Assembly (NCBI GenBank): GCA_025360565.1
Contig: JANYBY010000272.1
Span: forward strand, 1-16,722
Direction of reading: 5' to 3'
DNA: 16,722 bases
Source of the DNA: Bacteroidota bacterium
Lineage (GTDB): Bacteria > Bacteroidota > Bacteroidia > B-17B0 > Aurantibacillaceae
Positions 15,710 through 16,722 of the stretch are shown piece by piece. The notes beneath the pieces are model-generated. The model saw only the letters and a list, made by a program, of their open reading frames with translations, was not told the DNA's origin and did not search any database. Numbering within the stretch: position 1 is the stretch's first letter; each line of letters begins with the position of its first letter. The position numbers were made by a program, and so were the translations under genes.

Positions 15710-16501
15710 ATGGCAAATATTATAAATAAATTTATCCTTAAGCTTTTGCGAAAAAGCGGATATGATTTAGTAAAAATTTCATCTGAAAAAAAATCGGTTC
15801 ATTCAAATGAACTGAGTTATTTTGAAACCAAAACAGGTAATTATTATTTACCCAAACATGCCCCTTCAGATATTATAGCCTCTGCGATCAAAAAAGGAGA
15901 GATTTTTGATGAAGAAATTTATAAGATCGCCTCTAAATACATAAAAGAAAATTCAACGGTATTGGATGTAGGATCAAATTTTGGGCAATTTGCTATTTTG
16001 TTTTCCGAACTAACCGGTAATAATGGCACTGTACATGCTTTTGACGCGGATGACTTTGTTTTTTCTGTTTTGCAAAAAAACATTGGGGCAAATAACAAAA
16101 AAAATATTATTGCCCATTTTGGCGCGGTACACAATAAAAAAGATGAAGTGCTTTATTTTCCTGTTCCGGATTTTGAAAGGTTTAGTACTTACGGATCTTA
16201 CGGAATTGATTATAAAAGCGGTAAAGGCCGGGCGGTAAAAACAATAACTATTGATGATTTAAATATACAAGACCCTATTTCGTTTATGAAAATAGATATA
16301 CAAGGCGGAGATCTATTTGCCCTGAAAGGTGCAAAAAACACCATACTAAAACATAAAATGCCTATTATTTTTGAATATGAGTATTTTTTTGAAGACGAAT
16401 TGAGTTTAAATTTTCAAGAATATGTTGACTTTGTAAAGGAAATAAATTATAAGTTTTCGAAAGTAGTAAATGGCCAAAATTATTTGATATTACCTGCATA
16501 A
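15710..16501 (+). CDS. FkbM-family SAM-dependent methyltransferase
   Basis: A 263-residue protein. STVLDVGSNFGQFAIL (82-97) is motif I, TVHAFDADDFVFSVLQKNI (107-125) is the SAM-ribose loop, and ISFMKIDIQGGDLFALKGAK (190-209) is the FkbM late motif, followed by MPIIFEYEYFFEDE (217-230). In the late motif, IDIQGGDLFAL stands where the minus-strand FkbM protein has LDVETHEVEVL. This is the more common form in this branch, and the two proteins are only distantly related. It begins 3 nt after the Wzt gene, which suggests it is co-expressed with the exporter and may finish or modify the chain just before export. That link is inference from position only. Confidence 0.87.
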   Translation: MANIINKFILKLLRKSGYDLVKISSEKKSVHSNELSYFETKTGNYYLPKHAPSDIIASAIKKGEIFDEEIYKIASKYIKENSTVLDVGSNFGQFAILFSELTGNNGTVHAFDADDFVFSVLQKNIGANNKKNIIAHFGAVHNKKDEVLYFPVPDFERFSTYGSYGIDYKSGKGRAVKTITIDDLNIQDPISFMKIDIQGGDLFALKGAKNTILKHKMPIIFEYEYFFEDELSLNFQEYVDFVKEINYKFSKVVNGQNYLILPA

Positions 16502-16557
16502 TAAGTATCTTAGGGGTGATTCATAAGAATTTCATTCTGTTTTAAAATATATATAAA

Positions 16558-16722
16558 ATGTACAACGAAATTTCGCGATGCAGAATCTCAGGAAGCACAA
16601 ACTTAATAAAGGTTTTATCTTTAGGCGAACAGTATTTAACCGGTGTTTTCCCAAGATCTGAAAATGAAAAAATCACCAAAGGGCCTTTGGATCTATTCTG
16701 GTGTCCTGATAGCGGTTTACTT
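16558..16722 (+). CDS. N-terminal fragment of C-methyltransferase-like protein with altered zinc-binding domain
   Basis: A reading frame starting at ATG 16558 runs 55 codons off the end of the window. The start CRISGSTNLIKVLSLGEQ (8-25) and the later DLFWCPDSGLL (45-55) match the putative zinc-binding N-terminal domain of sugar C-methyltransferase-type proteins, where I would expect CRxCGS...LGxQ and Cx2CGL. Here the second cysteine of each pair is Ser (C8-x2-S11 and C49-x2-S52). A SAM domain and a C-terminal domain would be expected beyond the window. It follows the FkbM gene after 56 nt, on the same strand, and is probably in the same transcript. The identification rests on the N terminus alone. 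Confidence 0.65.
   Translation, partial: MYNEISRCRISGSTNLIKVLSLGEQYLTGVFPRSENEKITKGPLDLFWCPDSGLL

Noticed and set aside
16523..16541. Short inverted repeat AGAAT-TTC-ATTCT followed by a T-rich stretch after the FkbM gene, considered as a terminator
   Set aside because: The stem is only 5 bp and AT-rich, with no strong U-run directly after it. The next gene follows in the same direction, so a real terminator here is not supported.
1..16722. Mobile elements, CRISPR arrays, tRNAs or a toxin-antitoxin or defence system
   Set aside because: I looked on both strands and saw no transposase or integrase motifs, regularly spaced repeats, tRNA-like cloverleaf sequences, or nuclease/helicase domains. 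Nearly all of the sequence is accounted for by polysaccharide genes.

Overview
The window is an AT-rich surface-polysaccharide (O-antigen or exopolysaccharide) locus, most likely from a Bacteroidota bacterium. The taxonomic clues are the low GC with long A/T runs, the near-absence of Shine-Dalgarno sequences, and a match to the Bacteroidota promoter form (TTTG, about 19 nt, TAnnTTTG) in the divergent intergenic region. A small 'IDPGTGSLLLQ' membrane protein also fits. Assignment below phylum is not possible from what I can see. I found no rRNA, tRNA, CRISPR array or insertion sequence, and no gap between genes exceeds 150 nt.

Layout. (1) Positions 1-351 (+) hold the C-terminal end of a polytopic membrane protein. 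It meets the minus-strand operon tail to tail with no spacer. (2) Positions 352-12582 (-) form a long, tightly packed run of 12 genes, read from 12582 down to 352. In order they are: N-acetyl sugar amidotransferase, TuaH-like glycosyltransferase, GT4 glycosyltransferase, zinc-ribbon methyltransferase, FkbM methyltransferase, two tandem paralogous GT2 glycosyltransferases, a second GT4, a second zinc-ribbon methyltransferase, a 52-residue membrane protein with no ATG start, a methyltransferase with a kinase-like N-terminal region, and a membrane-anchored alkaline-phosphatase/sulfatase-superfamily enzyme. Overlaps of 1-8 nt are common. The one sizeable gap (84-99 nt, depending on the start chosen) lies at about 10225-10324. 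(3) Positions 12583-12704 are a divergent promoter region. (4) Positions 12705-16722 (+) hold a methyltransferase and a GT2 (ATGA overlap), a 147-nt gap, a Wzt-type ABC ATPase with a C-terminal extension, an FkbM methyltransferase, and the start of a C-methyltransferase-like gene that runs off the window.

How the genes could work together. Six glycosyltransferases would assemble a repeat unit on a lipid carrier at the cytoplasmic face. Seven methyltransferases and one amidotransferase would decorate sugars. The Wzt-like ATPase implies ABC-dependent export, with its permease outside the window. The sulfatase-superfamily enzyme would add or remove a phospho-substituent outside the inner membrane.

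The most interesting part is the coupled module at 352-3348: small DPGTG protein, kinase-like/methyltransferase fusion, and phospho/sulfo-transferase-like membrane enzyme. The D-x4-N ... D pattern in the fusion recalls the kinase catalytic loop and metal-binding Asp. Together with an extended Wzt, it suggests a WbdD-like phosphate/methyl chain cap arranged in the reverse domain order. That is an inference, not a demonstrated function.
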